64,000 nucleotides of DNA, taken from the NCBI GenBank assembly GCA_027659245.1, contig JAQDPW010000002.1:35852-99851 (forward strand), in the 5' to 3' direction. The notes under the pieces were generated by a model. The model was not told where the DNA came from and made no database searches. It saw only the letters and a list, made by a program, of their open reading frames with translations. Positions 1 through 9,030 of this stretch are shown piece by piece (within the stretch, counting starts at the first letter, position 1; each line of letters opens with the position of its first letter). The stretch is from Streptococcaceae bacterium AM104-57 (lineage in GTDB: Bacteria > Bacillota > Bacilli > Lactobacillales > Streptococcaceae). The position numbers and the translations under genes were made by a program.

Positions 1-1
1 G

Positions 2-637
<636 letters not shown>

Positions 638-646
638 GAGCTAACG

Positions 647-1210
647 ATGGAATTCGAAGAAAAGACTATAAGTCGTAAAGAAATCTATAAAGGACCGATC
701 TTCCAATTGGTTCAAGACCAGGTTGAACTACCTTCTGGCAAAGGTAGAGCGCAACGTGATTTGATTTTCCACAATGGAGCAGTTTGTGTCCTTGCAGTCA
801 CTCCAGAAAATAAGATTGTCCTTGTTAAACAATATCGCAAGGCGATTGAAAAAGTCTCTTATGAAATTCCTGCAGGTAAACTTGAAATCGTGGAGAATGC
901 AGATCCAGAAACAGCAGCTCTTCGTGAGTTAGAGGAAGAAGCAGCCTATACTGGAAAATTAAGCCTTGTCTATGATTTTTACTCAGCGATTGGATTTTGT
1001 AACGAGCGCTTAAAACTTTACTTGGCAAGTGATTTGACAAAAGTTGAAAATCCTCGTCCTCAGGATGAAGATGAGACTTTAGAGCTACTCGAGGTCAGTC
1101 TTGACCAAGCTAAAGAACTGATCCAGTCAGGAGATATTTGTGATGCTAAGACCATTATGGCTATCCAGTACTGGGAATTACAAATAAATAGTGGAGGAGC
1201 CCATGGGTAA
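647..1210 (+). CDS. Nudix hydrolase, ADP-ribose pyrophosphatase type
   Basis: 187-residue cytoplasmic Nudix hydrolase, most like the NudF/ADP-ribose diphosphatase branch that cleaves ADP-ribose to AMP and ribose 5-phosphate. The Nudix box is visible at about residues 76-102: it starts at PAGKLE and ends [13 protein letters not shown], matching GX5EX7REXXEEXG with the usual metal-binding glutamates. It starts 9 bases after the glmU stop behind an AGGAG site, and its end overlaps the macP start by 8 bases, so the genes are probably co-translated. The substrate is inferred from the family and was not read from the sequence. Confidence 0.88.
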   Translation: MEFEEKTISRKEIYKGPIFQLVQDQVELPSGKGRAQRDLIFHNGAVCVLAVTPENKIVLVKQYRKAIEKVSYEIPAGKLEIVENADPETAALRELEEEAAYTGKLSLVYDFYSAIGFCNERLKLYLASDLTKVENPRPQDEDETLELLEVSLDQAKELIQSGDICDAKTIMAIQYWELQINSGGAHG

Positions 1211-1514
1211 ACCTTTATTAACAGATGAAATGATTGAACGCGCTAATCGAGGAGAGGACATCTCAGGTCCTCCTTTGGTTGACGATGAGGAAACTAAGAT
1301 TTTACCGACTTCTTCTCAAAATTTTGGCTATTCGCGAACCAGAGATCATGGTTTTAGTCAGGATACACTGACTATCGAAGTTGAACCTTCTATTCACAAA
1401 AGTCGTCGGATTGAAAATACTAAGAGAAATGTCTTTAATTCTAAATTAAACAAGATTCTTTTTGCAGTCATTTTTCTTTTGATTTTGTTAATTCTAGCAA
1501 TGAGATTTATTTAA
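1203..1514 (+). CDS. macP: MacP, membrane activator of penicillin-binding protein PBP2a
   Basis: 103-residue bitopic membrane protein. In S. pneumoniae MacP binds and activates the class A synthase PBP2a and is controlled by the Ser/Thr kinase StkP. The cytoplasmic part begins [19 protein letters not shown], followed by the acidic segment DDEETKIL. Thr31 in that segment lies where the phosphorylated threonine of pneumococcal MacP is reported. A single transmembrane helix (about residues 82-101) closes the protein. I chose ATG 1203 over the in-frame GTG at 1191 because GGAGG at 1193-1197 is correctly spaced only for 1203. It sits between the Nudix gene and mtnN. Confidence 0.9.
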   Translation: MGKPLLTDEMIERANRGEDISGPPLVDDEETKILPTSSQNFGYSRTRDHGFSQDTLTIEVEPSIHKSRRIENTKRNVFNSKLNKILFAVIFLLILLILAMRFI

Positions 1515-1524
1515 GGGGCCTATC

Positions 1525-2220
1525 ATGAAAATTGGAATTATTGCAGCTATGCCAGAAGAACTAGCTTACTTGCTTCAACACTTGGACGATGCCAGTGACG
1601 AAAAGGTTCTGGGAAATAGCTATCATACTGGTAAGATTGGTTCTGTTGAGCTTGTACTTGTAGAAAGTGGTATTGGTAAAGTCATGTCTGCGATGAGTGT
1701 CGCTATCTTAGCGGATCACTTTCAAGTCGATGCAGTGATTAATACTGGTTCTGCTGGTGCAGTGGCAAGTGGAATCGCAGTAGGGGATGTAGTGATTGCA
1801 GACAAGCTTGCCTATCACGATGTTGATGTGACTGCCTTTGGCTATGATTACGGTCAAATGGCTCAACAGCCTCTCTATTTTGAATCAGACAAAAAGTTTA
1901 TCAGTTTGATTCAAGAGAGTTTGTCTAAACTGGAACAAACTTGGCATTTAGGTTTGATTGCGACAGGAGACAGTTTTGTTGCTGGAGAAGATAAAATCAA
2001 AGCGATAAAAGAGCACTTCCCTCAAGTTCTTGCTGTAGAGATGGAAGGGGCAGCTATTGCTCAAGCAGCTCATGCTTTGAACCTACCTTTCTTAGTCGTT
2101 CGTGCCATGAGTGACAATGCCAACCATGAAGCATCTGTTTCTTTTGATGAATTTATCGTAGAAGCAGGACGTCGTTCTGCCCAAGCCCTAATGACGCTTT
2201 TGCAGTCAATAAAGGATTAA
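1525..2220 (+). CDS. mtnN: 5'-methylthioadenosine/S-adenosylhomocysteine nucleosidase
   Basis: 231-residue MtnN/Pfs enzyme. It hydrolyses MTA, S-adenosylhomocysteine and 5'-deoxyadenosine, detoxifying SAM by-products and supplying S-ribosylhomocysteine for the LuxS branch of methionine recycling. Landmarks are the N-terminal IIAAMPEEL with Glu12 in the catalytic position, the substrate-site segment VEMEGAAIAQ, and RAMSDNAN with the catalytic aspartate. Length is normal for the family. It follows macP by 10 bases and closes the glmU operon; a repeat element with a terminator hairpin follows. Confidence 0.95.
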   Translation: MKIGIIAAMPEELAYLLQHLDDASDEKVLGNSYHTGKIGSVELVLVESGIGKVMSAMSVAILADHFQVDAVINTGSAGAVASGIAVGDVVIADKLAYHDVDVTAFGYDYGQMAQQPLYFESDKKFISLIQESLSKLEQTWHLGLIATGDSFVAGEDKIKAIKEHFPQVLAVEMEGAAIAQAAHALNLPFLVVRAMSDNANHEASVSFDEFIVEAGRRSAQALMTLLQSIKD

Positions 2221-2232
2221 TAGGAGAATTAC

Positions 2233-2396
2233 TGCGTCTTGCTCGACAATCAAAAGAGAATTGAGTGGTTGGGCAAAAACTCAATTTCAGGAGCAAATGA
2301 AGTAAATCTTCCCACAATAAAACGCATAGTACCAAGGTTTTTCAACACCTGATATTATGCGTTTTTTGATTTTAAAGACTTTTGTCCCAGCCTCTT
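2233..2396 (+). repeat. Mosaic intergenic repeat, copy 1
   Basis: Noncoding block after mtnN. Its left part (from ACTGCGTCTTGCTCG at about 2231 to about 2267) matches 54971-55010. Its right end GACTTTTGTCCCAGCCTCTT matches the end of the same element near 55013-55032. Between them lies roughly 110 bases, including the hairpin at 2319-2365, that the other copy lacks. GGTTGGGCAAAAACTC at about 2268-2283 recurs at the window end. It is probably a nested streptococcal intergenic element; I could not assign a named family. Confidence 0.6.
2319..2365 (+). terminator. Terminator-like hairpin after mtnN
   Basis: AAAACGCATA at 2319-2328 pairs with TATGCGTTTT at 2356-2365. The loop of about 27 bases can itself pair AGGT with ACCT. 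A T-run follows. It probably ends the glmU-mtnN transcript and lies inside the mosaic repeat. Confidence 0.65.
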
Positions 2397-2456
2397 CTTA
2401 TCTTGCCAACTAAAATAATCAGAAGAGTTCTAAGAAAAGTTATTTTTCAGCTTTTT

Positions 2457-2465
2457 TGATATAAT
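2457..2465 (+). promoter_or_regulatory. Extended -10 promoter of pcrA
   Basis: TGATATAAT is a perfect extended -10 (TGN plus TATAAT), 34 bases before the pcrA start codon. No good -35 is visible, which is usual for extended -10 promoters in streptococci. Confidence 0.6.
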
Positions 2466-2498
2466 AGAAACATTGACTTGAAGAATAAGGAAGAGAAA

Positions 2499-4787
2499 AT
2501 GAACGAATTATTAAAGGGAATGAATGACTGTCAAGCTGAGGCTGTTCAAACGACTGAAGGTCCGCTGCTTATCATGGCGGGTGCTGGATCTGGTAAGACT
2601 CGTGTTTTAACCCACCGTATTGCCTACTTAATTGATGAAAAGTTGGTAAACCCATGGAATATCTTGGCCATTACCTTTACCAATAAGGCTGCGCGTGAAA
2701 TGAAGGAACGTGCTTATGGACTCAATCCAGCTACTCAGGATTGTTTGATCGCGACCTTCCACTCTATGTGCGTGCGTATCCTACGGCGCGATGCCGACCA
2801 CATTGGCTACAATCGCAATTTCACGATTGTGGATCCAGGGGAGCAGCGAACGCTCATGAAACGCATCCTCAAGCAGTTAAACTTGGATCCTAAAAAATGG
2901 AATGAACGCACCATTTTGGGAACCATTTCCAATGCTAAGAATGATCTGATTGACGATGTGGCTTATGCTGCCCAGGCAGGAGATATGTACACGCAAATTG
3001 TAGCTAAGTGTTATACGGCTTATCAGAAAGAACTTCGTCAGTCAGAGTCAGTGGACTTTGACGACTTGATCATGTTGACTTTGCGGCTCTTTGACCAAAA
3101 TCCTGATGTTTTGACTTATTATCAGCAGAAGTTCCAGTACATCCACGTTGATGAGTATCAAGATACCAACCATGCCCAGTATCAATTAGTCAAACTTTTG
3201 GCTTCTCGCTTCCGAAATATCTGTGTAGTTGGGGATGCAGACCAGTCTATCTATGGTTGGCGTGGTGCTGATATGCAGAATATCTTGGACTTTGAGAAGG
3301 ATTATCCTCAAGCCAAGGTTGTTTTGTTGGAGGAAAATTACCGCTCAACCAAAACCATCCTCCAAGCAGCTAATGATGTCATCAAAAACAATAAAAATCG
3401 CCGTCCAAAGAACCTATGGACTCAAAATGCGGATGGGGAACAAATTATCTATTATCGTGCTAATGATGAACAAGACGAGGCTGTTTTTGTAGCCAAAACC
3501 ATCGATGAACTTGGTCGTAGTCAAAACTTCCTTCATAAAGACTTTGCAGTACTTTACCGTACCAATGCCCAATCTCGTACTATTGAAGAAGCTTTGCTTA
3601 AGTCCAATATTCCTTATACCATGGTTGGTGGAACAAAATTCTACAGCCGTAAGGAAATTCGTGATATTATCGCCTATCTGAATCTCATCTCCAATTTGAG
3701 TGACAATATCAGTTTTGAACGCATCATCAATGAACCTAAACGTGGCGTTGGCCCTGGAACAGTAGAGAAAATTCGTGATTTTGCTAATATACAAAACATG
3801 TCCATGTTAGATGCTTCAGCTAACATCATGTTGTCAGGGATAAAAGGTAAGGCAGCTCAGTCGATCTGGGATTTTGCCAATATGATTCTTGATTTGCGGG
3901 AGCAACTGGACCAATTAAGCATCACCGAACTTGTTGAAGGGATATTGGAAAAGACAGGCTACGTGGATATTCTTAATGCACAGGCTACTTTGGAAAGTAA
4001 GGCTCGCGTCGAAAATATCGAAGAGTTTCTTTCTGTTACCAAGAATTTCGATGATAATCCAGATAATCAGGAAGAAGAATCTGGCTTGGATAAACTCAGT
4101 CGCTTCCTCAATGACTTGGCCTTGATTGCTGATACAGACTCTGGCAGTCAAGAGACATCAGAAGTAACCTTGATGACGCTCCATGCTGCCAAGGGACTGG
4201 AGTTTCCAGTTGTATTCTTGATTGGGATGGAAGAAAATGTCTTTCCACTTAGTCGCGCAGCAGAAGACATGGATGAACTAGAAGAGGAACGCCGTCTAGC
4301 CTATGTTGGTATCACGCGCGCAGAAAAAATCCTTTATCTGACCAACGCTAACTCACGCTTGTTGTTTGGACGTACGAACTATAATCGCCCAACACGTTTT
4401 ATCAATGAGATTAGTTCAGATTTATTGACCTATCAAGGTTTGGCTCGTCCAGCCAATAGTAGCTTCAAAGCATCCTATAGTAGTGGAGGTGTCGCCTTTG
4501 GTCAAGGCATGAGCCTAGCTCAAGCTCTACAAGATCGCAAACGCAACGCAACACCAAGATCCATTGAATCAAAAGGACTACCTTTTGGACAATTTGCTGC
4601 TGGATCAAAATCGGCTTCTAGTGAGACAAGCTGGTCTATTGGTGATATTGCCCTTCATAAGAAATGGGGCGAAGGAACTGTTCTAGAAGTTTCAGGAAGT
4701 GGATCTACTCAGGAATTGAAAATCAATTTCCCAGAAGTTGGCCTCAAAAAACTCCTAGCCAGTGTAGCACCGATTGAGAAGAAGTAA
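2499..4787 (+). CDS. pcrA: ATP-dependent DNA helicase PcrA
   Basis: 762-residue superfamily 1A 3'-5' helicase of the UvrD/PcrA family. It acts in nucleotide excision repair, removal of RecA filaments and clearing of transcription-replication conflicts. Walker A AGAGSGKTRVLTHR lies near residue 36, the Walker B/DEXX motif [12 protein letters not shown] near 220, then QSIYGWRGAD and the late helicase motif TLHAAKGLEFPVVF. The C-terminal Tudor-like RNA-polymerase-binding segment (IALHKKWGEGTV) is present. ATG 2499 was chosen over the upstream TTG at 2478 because AAGGA at 2487-2491 fits only the ATG and the protein then starts MNELLKGMND as in relatives. Confidence 0.96.
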   Translation: MNELLKGMNDCQAEAVQTTEGPLLIMAGAGSGKTRVLTHRIAYLIDEKLVNPWNILAITFTNKAAREMKERAYGLNPATQDCLIATFHSMCVRILRRDADHIGYNRNFTIVDPGEQRTLMKRILKQLNLDPKKWNERTILGTISNAKNDLIDDVAYAAQAGDMYTQIVAKCYTAYQKELRQSESVDFDDLIMLTLRLFDQNPDVLTYYQQKFQYIHVDEYQDTNHAQYQLVKLLASRFRNICVVGDADQSIYGWRGADMQNILDFEKDYPQAKVVLLEENYRSTKTILQAANDVIKNNKNRRPKNLWTQNADGEQIIYYRANDEQDEAVFVAKTIDELGRSQNFLHKDFAVLYRTNAQSRTIEEALLKSNIPYTMVGGTKFYSRKEIRDIIAYLNLISNLSDNISFERIINEPKRGVGPGTVEKIRDFANIQNMSMLDASANIMLSGIKGKAAQSIWDFANMILDLREQLDQLSITELVEGILEKTGYVDILNAQATLESKARVENIEEFLSVTKNFDDNPDNQEEESGLDKLSRFLNDLALIADTDSGSQETSEVTLMTLHAAKGLEFPVVFLIGMEENVFPLSRAAEDMDELEEERRLAYVGITRAEKILYLTNANSRLLFGRTNYNRPTRFINEISSDLLTYQGLARPANSSFKASYSSGGVAFGQGMSLAQALQDRKRNATPRSIESKGLPFGQFAAGSKSASSETSWSIGDIALHKKWGEGTVLEVSGSGSTQELKINFPEVGLKKLLASVAPIEKK

Positions 4788-4811
4788 GTTATCTAAATGA
4801 ATAAGATTGAG

Positions 4812-4974
4812 GTTGGGACAAAAGATCCCGACATTACTTTTTATTAGCAATGAAACTTTGACGCGGTAGCTGATTGAACTTTTTGTTCGTCTTTTAGACT
4901 CCAAAAAGCTCCTAATCATCCTCGCGAGGCTGGGACTACGAAATCGAGACTTTGTCTATCGATTTCTGTCCCAC
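4812..4974 (+). repeat. Hairpin-bearing intergenic repeat after pcrA
   Basis: Noncoding block beginning GAGGTTGGGACAAAAG. Its right part folds: TGGGACTACGAAATCGAG (from about 4930) pairs with CGATTTCTGTCCCA (4960-4973). The same hairpin occurs in reverse orientation at 54860-54907 after the VIT gene (GTGGGACAGAAATCG). Position behind a gene end and terminator-like folding recall the pneumococcal SPRITE class, but I cannot confirm the family. Confidence 0.55.
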
Positions 4975-4994
4975 CGCCATTTTTACGAATACTC

Positions 4995-5014
4995 TTATCA
5001 CAATCTTGTGATAA
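4995..5014. promoter_or_regulatory. Perfect 20-base palindrome upstream of the SemiSWEET gene
   Basis: TTATCACAATCTTGTGATAA is a 9-base perfect inverted repeat with a 2-base centre. It lies 55 bases upstream of the -10-like TATAAT at 5069-5074. The tiny centre suits a dimeric protein operator better than a terminator loop. I do not know the regulator; the half-site order is opposite to that of a Rex or Crp box. Confidence 0.45.
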
Positions 5015-5101
5015 TTTAAATTTTCATAACAAAAAGTTTTTTTGCTCACACGATTTTAGAAAATAGTGTATAATTGAGATTGTTTTTGAAAGGAGAAGAA
5101 A

Positions 5102-5362
5102 ATGGCTGAAAAACAAATGAAAACTTTAGGTTGGATTGCAACCTTTATGTCTGTAATGATGTATGTCTCTTATATTCCTCAAATTATGAACAACCTTGCG
5201 GGTCAAAAAGGGAATTTTATCCAACCAGCAGTAGCTGCACTTAACTGTAGTCTTTGGGTATACTACGGACTCTTTAAAAAAGAACGTGATATTCCTTTGG
5301 CGGCAGCCAATGCACCAGGTATTGTTTTTGGACTTATCACCGCTTTGACAGCTTTAATTTAA
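5102..5362 (+). CDS. SemiSWEET sugar transporter
   Basis: 86-residue membrane protein of the MtN3/SemiSWEET family, whose members dimerise to form a bidirectional sugar facilitator. Three transmembrane helices fit the sequence (about residues 8-28, 38-58 and 65-85). The family PQ motif is seen as SYIPQI near residue 24, and the segment NCSLWVYYGLFKKERD follows helix 2. RBS AAAGGAGAAG lies just before the ATG, and TATAAT at 5069-5074 is the likely -10. It stands alone between the pcrA repeat and a terminator. The sugar carried cannot be read from the sequence. Confidence 0.88.
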   Translation: MAEKQMKTLGWIATFMSVMMYVSYIPQIMNNLAGQKGNFIQPAVAALNCSLWVYYGLFKKERDIPLAAANAPGIVFGLITALTALI

Positions 5363-5373
5363 TATAGCTAATG

Positions 5374-5410
5374 AACTCTTCTTCGTATTTAAGCATGAAG
5401 GAGAGTTTTT
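5374..5410 (+). terminator. Terminator after the SemiSWEET gene
   Basis: AACTCTTCTTC at 5374-5384 pairs with GAAGGAGAGTT at 5397-5407 with one mismatch, and TTTTTCTTT follows. Confidence 0.7.
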
Positions 5411-5436
5411 CTTTATCCGAAATTCCTAAAAAAACA

Positions 5437-5445
5437 TGATATAAT
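5437..5445 (+). promoter_or_regulatory. Extended -10 promoter of the two-component operon
   Basis: TGATATAAT, 22 bases before the response-regulator ATG. This leaves a very short leader. Confidence 0.55.
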
Positions 5446-5467
5446 ACTATTAGAAAGGTTGGTGTTT

Positions 5468-6169
5468 ATGGCTAGAATACTTATCGTTGAAGATAATAAT
5501 GAGATTCAAGAAATTTTGAGAACTCTTCTTTCTGAGGAGCATGAGGTGATTCAGGCTTTTTCTGGCACTGAAGGAATGATTCGATTTGAGCAAGGCGGCA
5601 TTGATCTAATCTTGTTAGACATTATGCTTCCAGGTAAAAATGGTGATCAGGTTTTAAAAGCCATTAGACACGATAGTTCAGTTCCTGTCATGATGCTAAC
5701 TGCCCTAAGCGATAAAAAGCTCATCAGCCAATATCTCTTAGATGGTGCTAATGATTATATTGTAAAGCCTTTTGATTTGGATGAAGTTTTTGCTAGGGTT
5801 ACGGTACAATTACGTCAAAAAAGTGACAAGCAAGCAGCTGAAATTGAACATCCAGACAAGTTGATTCAACAGTTAAAAAATATTCAATTTGATGCAGATA
5901 GTTTTGAAATCAAAAATTGCCAGGAAACTATTCGCCTAGCTAAGAAAGAATGTTTGATTCTCCAAACCTTACTGGGACATCCTAAGAAAATTTTTACGAA
6001 AGAAGAACTCTATGAGTTGGTCTGGGAGGATACTTATTTACCAGGCGACAATACTCTCAACACTCATTTAAGTAACCTCCGTAAAAAATTAAGCCAACTA
6101 GACCCAGAGCAAGAGTATATTGAAACTATCTGGGGAGTTGGTGTTCGGTTAAAAGGAGATGAGCAATGA
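5468..6169 (+). CDS. OmpR-family response regulator
   Basis: 233-residue two-component response regulator. The receiver domain (about 1-115) has the acidic pair Glu8-Asp9, phospho-acceptor Asp51 in LILLDIMLPGKNG, Thr78 in MLTALS and Lys100 in YIVKPFD. A winged-helix OmpR/PhoB DNA-binding domain follows (about 135-230), ending TIWGVGVRLKG. ATG 5468 was preferred over the GTG at 5459 because AAAGG at 5454-5458 is spaced for it and MARILIVEDN is the normal family start. It overlaps the kinase gene by 4 bases (ATGA). The convergent ABC transporter next door suggests control of a peptide-efflux or resistance function, which is inference. Confidence 0.92.
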   Translation: MARILIVEDNNEIQEILRTLLSEEHEVIQAFSGTEGMIRFEQGGIDLILLDIMLPGKNGDQVLKAIRHDSSVPVMMLTALSDKKLISQYLLDGANDYIVKPFDLDEVFARVTVQLRQKSDKQAAEIEHPDKLIQQLKNIQFDADSFEIKNCQETIRLAKKECLILQTLLGHPKKIFTKEELYELVWEDTYLPGDNTLNTHLSNLRKKLSQLDPEQEYIETIWGVGVRLKGDEQ

Positions 6170-7044
6170 TCTATATTTTACTTTCTTTGCTATTGCTGGT
6201 TATTATCCTATTGACGATAGGGTTGATTCGCTATCATCTAGCACTCGTAAACTTGAGCCAACAAGTTGAAGACAAGATTCATACTGGAAGTATGAAGAGA
6301 ATCGGAGTGTCAACTTTCTCAAAGGATTTTTTACATCTTTACCAGCAAATCAATCATCTCTTTCAAGAAGTTGAACAGTCACGGTTGATTATGAAACGTG
6401 AAAAACAGACTTTGGACATGGCTATTAGCAATATTGCACACGATATTCGGACACCTTTAACGATAGCGTCAGGTTATACTCAGCAATTGCTTAAAACAGA
6501 AAATCCTGAGTCTGAGAGTTTGAAAAAAATTGCTCATCATCTCAATCAAGTTTCAAAATGTCTAGAGGCTCTTTTGGACTATCGTCGATTAATGGAAGGA
6601 GCAGTTCAACCTGACTTATCTGAGTTAGAAGTTTCAACATTTATGACGCAAAAATTATTGACCTATTATGATTCTTTTCAGACGGCAAAGATTAACCTTG
6701 ATTTGCAAGTAGAACCTGGTTTGTATTTACTGACAGACTCGGATTTATTAGACCGTATGTTGCAAAATCTCATTGGCAACGTGTTAAAACATGGGAAGGA
6801 TGAAGCGAGATTTTCTTTGAAGGTAGTGGACAATCACATTTGTCTGGAAATTGCTAATCTGGTCAAACAACCGATTCGTAAAATTGAAAATCTCAGTCAA
6901 CGATTTTACTCTGAAAACCTCTCAGATACAGAAGAATCCTCTGGTTTAGGCCTTTATATTACTGAAGAACTATCCCATCTCCTTGGTGCAGAACTACAAC
7001 TAAGTACTGATGGTGCTTGGTTTACAGTTAAGATACTCTTTTAA
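6166..7044 (+). CDS. Sensor histidine kinase with minimal N-terminal anchor
   Basis: 292-residue membrane histidine kinase paired with the preceding regulator. Only one transmembrane helix is obvious (about residues 2-22) and there is no extracytoplasmic sensor domain. The H-box NIAHDIRTPLT has phospho-accepting His92. The N-box is NLIGNVLKHG and the G-box SSGLGLYITEEL. Kinases this short often sense through a partner transporter, as in Bce-type and lantibiotic-immunity systems. The ABC-2 transporter genes immediately downstream on the other strand are the obvious candidate partner, but the sequence does not prove it. Confidence 0.9.
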   Translation: MIYILLSLLLLVIILLTIGLIRYHLALVNLSQQVEDKIHTGSMKRIGVSTFSKDFLHLYQQINHLFQEVEQSRLIMKREKQTLDMAISNIAHDIRTPLTIASGYTQQLLKTENPESESLKKIAHHLNQVSKCLEALLDYRRLMEGAVQPDLSELEVSTFMTQKLLTYYDSFQTAKINLDLQVEPGLYLLTDSDLLDRMLQNLIGNVLKHGKDEARFSLKVVDNHICLEIANLVKQPIRKIENLSQRFYSENLSDTEESSGLGLYITEELSHLLGAELQLSTDGAWFTVKILF

Positions 7045-7052
7045 AACAAGCA

Positions 7053-7085
7053 ACCTCCTCTTTTTGAACAGAGGAGGTCATTTTT
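7053..7085 (+). terminator. Terminator between the kinase and the ABC permease
   Basis: ACCTCCTCT at 7053-7061 pairs perfectly with AGAGGAGGT at 7070-7078, and a T-rich run follows. It separates convergent genes and ends the kinase transcript. Confidence 0.8.
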
Positions 7086-7842
7086 ATAAGCTTTTCTTTT
7101 TGAAAACAGCAAGTCCACTGATAGTGAAGAATAGAATAACAGTCACTGTAACGACAATGGTGTATAGAACAGCTTGACTATAGGCAGTCATGGCATAGGC
7201 AAAATTCAAGGATAAATAGCGTAAAATCTCGATATCTGGAAAGATAAGCATCGGCGTTGAAAGCAAGATAGAACTGATTAAATAGCCTATGAAAACAGCC
7301 AAATAAGAATGAGTCACATAGAGAATGAAGGAAACAATGGAAAGCCAAGCAAGAAGACATAGGAATTGAAGACCAATTGTTAGAAGGAGATTGCCAATAA
7401 ATCCTTCTGGCATCGTGCCAACCCCGTTTAGGATAGTTGCTGGTACAAAAGCAATAACCAGACTAATAAGAATTTGCATTAGAGCGATACTTGCTAATAC
7501 TACAGACTTGGCTAGGAAGAATTCTGTACGAGAAACACCCACTGTCAAACTATTTTTATAGAGTTTTCCGATAAGATCAACTCCTAGAACTAAGCAAGCA
7601 AGGATAATGCAGAGGAAAACTAGGTTTGAACCTTGACTAGATGCGTTAATCAGGGCTTGAATACCATCCCAGCCTTTACTTGGAAGTTCAGTTTCTGGAG
7701 GTGTTGTATCAACTGACATTAGATGTCCTGTAGCCCCAATAGTAGCTCCCATTAACATGAGTGCAAAGAGAACAATTTCTGTAATCCAAAATCCTTTGGA
7801 ACGGAAAAGACGGTAAAAGTCTGCTTGAATTGTATGTATCAT
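7084..7842 (-). CDS. ABC-2 type transporter permease
   Basis: 252-residue integral membrane permease with about six hydrophobic helices. It starts MIHTIQADFYRLFRSKGFW, a cytoplasmic amphipathic entry typical of ABC-2/BcrB-like permeases, then has an extracytoplasmic loop at about 40-75 rich in Pro and Thr. A coupling-type segment IGKLYKNSLTVGVSRTEF lies near 115. It follows the ATPase gene by 10 bases. The pair probably exports or removes a peptide, antibiotic or lipid. The partner two-component system converges on it. The substrate is unknown. Confidence 0.82.
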   Translation of the reverse strand: MIHTIQADFYRLFRSKGFWITEIVLFALMLMGATIGATGHLMSVDTTPPETELPSKGWDGIQALINASSQGSNLVFLCIILACLVLGVDLIGKLYKNSLTVGVSRTEFFLAKSVVLASIALMQILISLVIAFVPATILNGVGTMPEGFIGNLLLTIGLQFLCLLAWLSIVSFILYVTHSYLAVFIGYLISSILLSTPMLIFPDIEILRYLSLNFAYAMTAYSQAVLYTIVVTVTVILFFTISGLAVFKKKSL

Positions 7843-7852
7843 GATCTTCCTC

Positions 7853-8764
7853 CTATTTTACTAATTGTGTGAAGTATTCTTCAAGATTTTGACGAGCATA
7901 GTAGATCTCATCCACGGCAACATCTGATAGAGTTAGTTCTTTGAGAATACGTTTGACATCTTCTTGTTCATGACTAAAAATATGAATCTCATTGTCTGAA
8001 TTAACAACTTTAAATTCAAGATGCACTTTGTCTTTTAAGATTTGACTAGCTTTTTCTTTGTCACTTGTTTTTAGAACAATATAGTCTTCATTCAGTGTCT
8101 CAAATTCAGCCTTACTGATTTCTCGAATGATTTTCCCTTGGTCTAAAATTCCAAAGCGATTGGCAACCAGATAGAGTTCTGACAAGATATGACTAGAGAT
8201 GAGAATTGTTATTCCTAATTCTTGATTCAGACGTTGAATCATTTGACGAAACTCTTTGATACCGATTGGGTCGAGACCATTGATGGGTTCATCAAGGATG
8301 AGAAAGTCTGGTTTTGATAGGAGGGCAATAGCAATACCTAGGCGTTGTTTCATCCCAAGAGAGAAATCTCGAAAAACTTTTCTACCTGTATCTGTTAAAC
8401 CTACATACTTTAATGTTTCCTGAATGACTTGATCAGCATTTGGGATATGTCGAATAGTACAATAGTATTTAAGATTTTGATAGGCTGTTAAATGATTATG
8501 AGCTACTGGAGATTCAATGACTGAACCTACACGAGATAGGGCTTTTGTGCATTCCTTATAACCTTGACTGGAAAAGAGGGAAATAGTTCCATGATCAGCA
8601 GCTAATAATTGGGTAATGATTTTAATCAGAGTAGTTTTACCAGCACCATTCTTTCCGATAAGCCCATAGATATCTCCTTCTTTCACTGAGAGATTAAGAT
8701 CTTGTAGAATGGGTTGTTTGCCAAATTGTTTGGACAAGCCATGGATTTCGAGGACTGTTTTCAT
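7853..8764 (-). CDS. ABC transporter ATP-binding protein, BcrA-like
   Basis: 303-residue ABC ATPase. Walker A GLIGKNGAGKTTLIK is near residue 36, signature LGMKQRLGIAIALL near 143, Walker B DFLILDEPINGLDP near 157 and the switch histidine in ILISSHIL near 193. The C-terminal 80 residues form the regulatory extension common in bacitracin- and lantibiotic-type exporters. RBS AAGGAG precedes the ATG. A BOX element lies just upstream, between this gene and its likely promoter. Together with the permease it forms a complete two-gene transporter. Confidence 0.9.
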   Translation of the reverse strand: MKTVLEIHGLSKQFGKQPILQDLNLSVKEGDIYGLIGKNGAGKTTLIKIITQLLAADHGTISLFSSQGYKECTKALSRVGSVIESPVAHNHLTAYQNLKYYCTIRHIPNADQVIQETLKYVGLTDTGRKVFRDFSLGMKQRLGIAIALLSKPDFLILDEPINGLDPIGIKEFRQMIQRLNQELGITILISSHILSELYLVANRFGILDQGKIIREISKAEFETLNEDYIVLKTSDKEKASQILKDKVHLEFKVVNSDNEIHIFSHEQEDVKRILKELTLSDVAVDEIYYARQNLEEYFTQLVK

Positions 8765-8784
8765 AGTTTTCTCCTTTATCCTTT

Positions 8785-8938
8785 AATACTCAATGAAAAT
8801 CAAAGAGCAAACTAGGAAGCGAGCCGCAGGCTGCTCAAAGCACTGCTTTGAGGTTGTAGATAAGACTGACGAAGTCAGTCACATATATCATCCAAGGCGA
8901 AGCTGACGTGGTTTGAATTTGATTTTGGAAGAGTATAA
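8785..8938 (-). repeat. BOX element (boxA-boxB-boxC)
   Basis: About 154 bases that I recognise as a complete streptococcal BOX element, read on the - strand. The boxA side is at the right (GAGTATA and the GACGTGG region), boxB in the middle (GACTGACGAAGTCAGTC forms a hairpin), and the boxC side at the left (AATACTCAATGAAAATC). It fills most of the 316-base gap between the ABC ATPase gene and the HAD phosphatase gene. It lies upstream of the ABC genes and could alter their expression. Confidence 0.92.
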
Positions 8939-9030
8939 GATGTTTTATTTTTATAACTCTAGTATAAAGCATAGATATCAAAGAATCGTCAAGCATTTCT
9001 AAAGAGTTTCTAAAGTTTTTAAATTTCTAA

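Noticed and set aside
2153..2335. 60-codon - strand ORF after mtnN
   Set aside because: It lies in the mtnN end and mosaic repeat, with no RBS or family resemblance.
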